From Euperipatoides rowelli (taxonomy: Eukaryota; Onychophora; Udeonychophora; Euonychophora; Peripatopsidae): a stretch of DNA of 11,613 bases. Of the stretch, positions 9,214 to 11,613 are shown in pieces. The stretch lies in assembly GCA_003024985.2 (NCBI GenBank), contig PXIH01S0006179.1; one strand, written 5' to 3'. A program made the position numbers and the translations under genes. Under the pieces are notes generated by a model. It did not search any database. It saw only the letters and a program-made list of their open reading frames with translations, and was not told where the DNA came from. Numbering within the stretch: the first letter of the stretch is position 1; each line of letters starts with the position of its first letter.

Positions 9214-9424
9214 ATTTTGTCATAATAATTTGCATAAATGTGTGACTCGGATCCAAGTCTTTCCACGCACAGTAAAAAATATATTATAGCAATATGCCTA
9301 AAAACTACACCACATTTCACAATAATTAATATTCAAGTATTTATATAAAATTATCATAATATCTAAATGCATTTTATAAGAAAAAACTATTCCGCATATA
9401 GCAGAGTATTTCAAATTAGCTTCC

Positions 9425-9436
9425 GCAGCGAACGTG
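9425..9436 (-). repeat. Right terminal inverted repeat of the piggyBac-like element
   Basis: Read on the minus strand, CACGTTCGCTGC follows TTAA (9437-9440) directly and continues GGAAGC. It pairs with the left terminus. Confidence 0.65.
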
Positions 9437-9440
9437 TTAA

Positions 9441-10373
9441 AAGGAGACATTAAAGATTATGAACAGCACAACAGAAAAGTAGCATATAAGATTATTTTTA
9501 TAAAAAAAAAACATCTGGTGATGCACAAAATTAATGGAATATTATTTTCTTTTAATATCAGAGTACCATACTGCCCCAGCACCAGCTTAACCCACATTAG
9601 ACTACAGTTTAACAGGAAGCAAATTGTTCTTCAAAAACTTAACATGTAGGCCTACTTATGATGTATTAAATCCAAGTAAACTCCTCTAAATAATTAAAAA
9701 TTATTGAAAGTTGATAGTTAGCCTACCCTTTTTATTTTAATATCAGCTAAATCTTTAAAAATCAATTAAAAATTACTAAATTAGCAAATTGTTACCTACC
9801 GTACTAATGTCACCCCTGGAAAAAATATGAGTTCCAATAGATTTTACTGTACATAGCCTATGCAGTAAAACCATTTTATAAATATAGAAATGTCAAATTA
9901 AAGCTTTATTTCCTTCTAAACTGCTTATTTGTTCTTGACTTTAATCATTTAGAAAAACTGAAGCCTCCATCTTATTAATAGGTACCGGTAACAGATAGGC
10001 TACATTATAACATAGACTACTCTGTACATACCAAGCAGATTCCTCATCAACATATAAAAAAAAAAATTGCCTACTATAAGTTGAATGATGTATTTATTTT
10101 TAAAGTAATACAGCTCCGTTGAATAATAAAATGTCATGCTAAATTTATGACATCATACAATTTCTGCAGTTTAGGCCTGATCATTTTCAAAAGCATCAAA
10201 CCGCTATTAAAATAAGTCTCAAGTAGTAACTAAGGAGTTATTTGCAGTAAAACATTAAATCTGCCAAAATTAATAAATATGAATAAAATATTTTAATTAC
10301 GGTACTTAAGCCTAATTATTAATAAACCTTTTAAACGATTGAGATACAAATAACACATCACGCTCTTTTCTTT
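9441..10373. other. AT-rich DNA without a recognisable gene
   Basis: This is A/T-rich intron-like sequence with several TAGCCTA/TAGGCTA words (for example near 9647, 9720, 9853 and 9997). Short open frames such as 9434-9649 cross the element boundary and look accidental. I see no RNA gene, exon or long repeat. Confidence 0.6.
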
Positions 10374-10639
10374 GTTAAAAAGATATTAGTAAAAACCATA
10401 AAAATAGGGTAATGATAGCATGTTATCTTTCACAATATTCATATATTGATCTTCAATTCAATACCATAAACCCATTTTAAATTAAAAAAACTTATCGGGA
10501 TTCAATTATTGTCAACAAATTTAGAATATCTACAGTATTTGGAGAGTTATGTCCTGAAGATCAATATATGAATATTGTGAAAGATAACAGGCTATCTCGA
10601 CCCTATTTTTATGGTTTTTACTAATAAATATTTTTTAAC
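10374..10639. repeat. Long near-perfect inverted repeat (82/85-bp arms, 99-base loop)
   Basis: The left arm (10374-10455) matches the complement of the right arm (10555-10639). Two blocks are perfect: 35 bp (10421-10455 with 10555-10589) and 26 bp (10385-10410 with 10600-10625). They are separated by 10 positions with four mismatches, and the outer tip GTTAAAAA also matches. TTAA occurs at both outer ends (10375-10378 and 10635-10638). It may be a miniature inverted-repeat or foldback transposon, or an inverted duplication. If transcribed, either strand would give a long duplex hairpin. It contains no coding sequence. Which class it belongs to is not determined. Confidence 0.8.
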
Positions 10640-11260
10640 GAATGTTGTCTGTAACTCTCTTGATCATTTTAATTGAGAAACAGCACCTTGATGCGCCACC
10701 AACTTCCAAACCTTTTAAATTTTAAAAATCAAGTAGCCTCCTACATTATATTTTTTTTTTCAATTGCAGTCAGTAAAGAGGTAATGACATGCAACTTGCT
10801 CAATTTTTGAAGCAAATGACATGGCGCTACATCCTAGATATTTTTCTTTATCTGCACCTAACGTATAAATAGAATACAATTGGTTTTATTGAAAATACAG
10901 ATAGAGATATTATAAATTAATTTCAAGAGAAAAATACAATAATAAAAAAAATTGAATTATAAAATATAAAACTTTCCCGAGTAACAGCAAAATAAAACCA
11001 AATCAAAAAATTAAAAGTTATTCAACAAATCATCAGCAAGTCCACACAATAAGGAAACAAAGAAACATACAGTACAAACTGAAAAATACAATGGAATCAA
11101 TAAGAAAGAGTACAAGAAATCAACAAAATGGCAACATCAAAAAATCATTATTACTAAACAAATAGGCTAGTCACTATTTTTTTTTTCAACATAGACTACT
11201 GTAGATACTGTGCTGGAGAATGTGCAATATTCATGGACAAATGGTTCCACCAATTTACAT
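10640..11260. other. AT-rich DNA without a recognisable gene
   Basis: This is A-rich sequence. Near 10761-10790 a T-run followed by CAATTGCAG and then GAGGTAATG resembles an acceptor and donor 11 bases apart on the plus strand, but no coding context supports a microexon. No other feature is seen. Confidence 0.55.
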
Positions 11261-11320
11261 TACAGTAAAAGTCCAAAAATCCGGAATCCAGAAAACCAGA
11301 CTGCATGAGAATCCGGACTC
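11261..11320 (+). mobile_element. Possible terminal repeat of a pogo/Tigger-like DNA transposon, end fragment
   Basis: TTACAGTAAAAGTCC is followed by AAAAATCCGGAATCC and later GAATCCGGACTCG. A TA target site followed by CAGT, then a GTCC word and repeated ATCCGGA words, is the layout of pogo/Tigger-family terminal repeats. The opposite end was not found before 11613, so the element is either truncated or runs past the window. This is a resemblance only, with no transposase seen. Confidence 0.35.
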
Positions 11321-11324
11321 GATA

Positions 11325-11340
11325 GTGGCAGCCATTTTGA
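11325..11340 (-). promoter_or_regulatory. YY1-like motif CAAAATGGCTGCC
   Basis: On the minus strand TCAAAATGGCTGCCACT contains the AAAATGGC(G/T)GCC core of a YY1 site. It also resembles a start-codon context (ATGGCTGCC), but the 25-codon frame that follows runs back through the pogo-like terminus and is not a recognised protein. Binding is unproven. Confidence 0.25.
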
Positions 11341-11613
11341 AAAGATTCATCATACAAGTAGTGTACTGTACTGCAAATAATTCAATAATTTTGTGTCCTA
11401 CTGTTTCCATTTATTATACATTATAATTAGAGTTGTTCATTTTTCGTTTTAGCTATAAAAACGAAATACTGTATTGTAAATACATCATATTTTAATTGGT
11501 CTTCATGTTTTCTATATACTGTAGATCAAAGGTTTGGCAGTATTAATTGATCCACGACAAAATGCGATGAAAGGTTTACTTGCGAAATTAATTAATTTTA
11601 ACGACAAAGCAAG
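11341..11613. other. AT-rich DNA to window end, with a small hairpin
   Basis: No gene is seen. TTTCGTTTT (11442-11450) and AAAACGAAA (11458-11466) form a 9-bp hairpin with a 7-base loop. TACTGTA words recur near 11370, 11467 and 11516. Confidence 0.5.

Larger units (their letters stand above)
8196..9440. mobile_element. Non-autonomous piggyBac-like element flanked by TTAA
   Basis: TTAA at 8196-8199 and 9437-9440 are the expected target duplication of piggyBac-superfamily transposons. The element inside (8200-9436, 1237 bp) starts CACGCTCGCTAC and, on the other strand, starts CACGTTCGCTGC: 10 of 12 bases agree and both begin CACG. Short inverted termini directly against TTAA are characteristic of this superfamily. 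A subterminal motif ending ATCCAAGTC occurs near both ends (8222-8236 and 9245-9259, same direction, 12 of 15 agree), along with a shared GACTCG(A/G)ATCCA. The interior holds a 321-bp tandem repeat and no transposase reading frame, so it would depend on a transposase supplied elsewhere. A minus-strand open frame at 9075-9320 is not transposase-like. The element lies in UBE2G1 intron 1 or upstream flank. Confidence 0.65.

Noticed and set aside
9075-9649. Open frames at 9075-9320 (minus) and 9434-9649 (plus)
   Set aside because: They are short, without domains, and cross repeat copies or the transposon boundary.
10755-10870. Plus-strand T-run, CAATTGCAG and GAGGTAATG as a splice acceptor and microexon, with a 27-codon frame after it
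   Set aside because: No flanking exons or homologous protein. Such sites are expected by chance in T-rich DNA.
11261-11335. Minus-strand ATGGCTGCC frame as UBE2G1 exon 1
   Set aside because: The encoded residues do not match the family's N-terminus and the frame runs through the pogo-like terminal repeat.
1-11613. CRISPR array, tRNA, rRNA or bacterial operon
   Set aside because: No regularly spaced repeats, cloverleaf or ribosome-binding sites were seen, and the spliced exon shows that the DNA is eukaryotic.

Overview
This is a strongly AT-rich, gene-poor stretch of animal (metazoan) nuclear DNA. Long A and T tracts, very long introns, canonical GT-AG splice sites, low CpG and several transposon remnants all point to a eukaryote. 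The only confidently recognised host coding sequence is one exon at 3053-3155 on the minus strand. It encodes the N-terminal part of a UBE2G1-type ubiquitin-conjugating enzyme (E2 G1). Its peptide is close to the vertebrate protein but not identical to it. Together with the base composition and a striking excess of TAGGC(C)TA words, this suggests an invertebrate, perhaps marine, but the species cannot be named from the window.

Seen from the UBE2G1 gene (read right to left), 3156-11613 is part of intron 1 or its upstream flank, and 1-3052 is part of intron 2. Exon 1 (about 16 residues) and exon 3 were not found and should lie outside the window. From left to right: 1-684 holds the decayed 3' end of the gag-pol region of a Ty3/gypsy-like LTR retrotransposon on the plus strand. 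It is followed directly by a probable 3' LTR of about 1.7 kb (685-2390, TGTTGG...CCAACA) with a TATA box and an AATAAA presented in a hairpin loop. A short 2 x 32 bp repeat lies at 2403-2480. Low-complexity intron DNA then leads to the UBE2G1 exon.

From 3156 to about 7100 there is intron-like AT-rich DNA with a perfect 15-bp palindrome and a 14-G run. At 7125-7812 on the minus strand lies a previously coding segment, now broken by frameshifts, of an unidentified Lys/Glu-rich protein. At 8200-9436 sits a TTAA-flanked, non-autonomous piggyBac-like element with CACG(C/T)TCGCT(A/G)C termini and an internal tandem repeat of 321-bp period. At 10374-10639 there is a long inverted repeat (arms of about 82 and 85 bp, nearly identical) that would form a strong RNA hairpin. 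At 11261-11320 there is a possible terminal inverted repeat of a pogo/Tigger-like element.

Nothing here forms an operon or a defence system. The window is best described as a transposon-filled intron of a housekeeping E2 gene. The most distinctive items are the long inverted repeat, the piggyBac-like element and the decayed gene.
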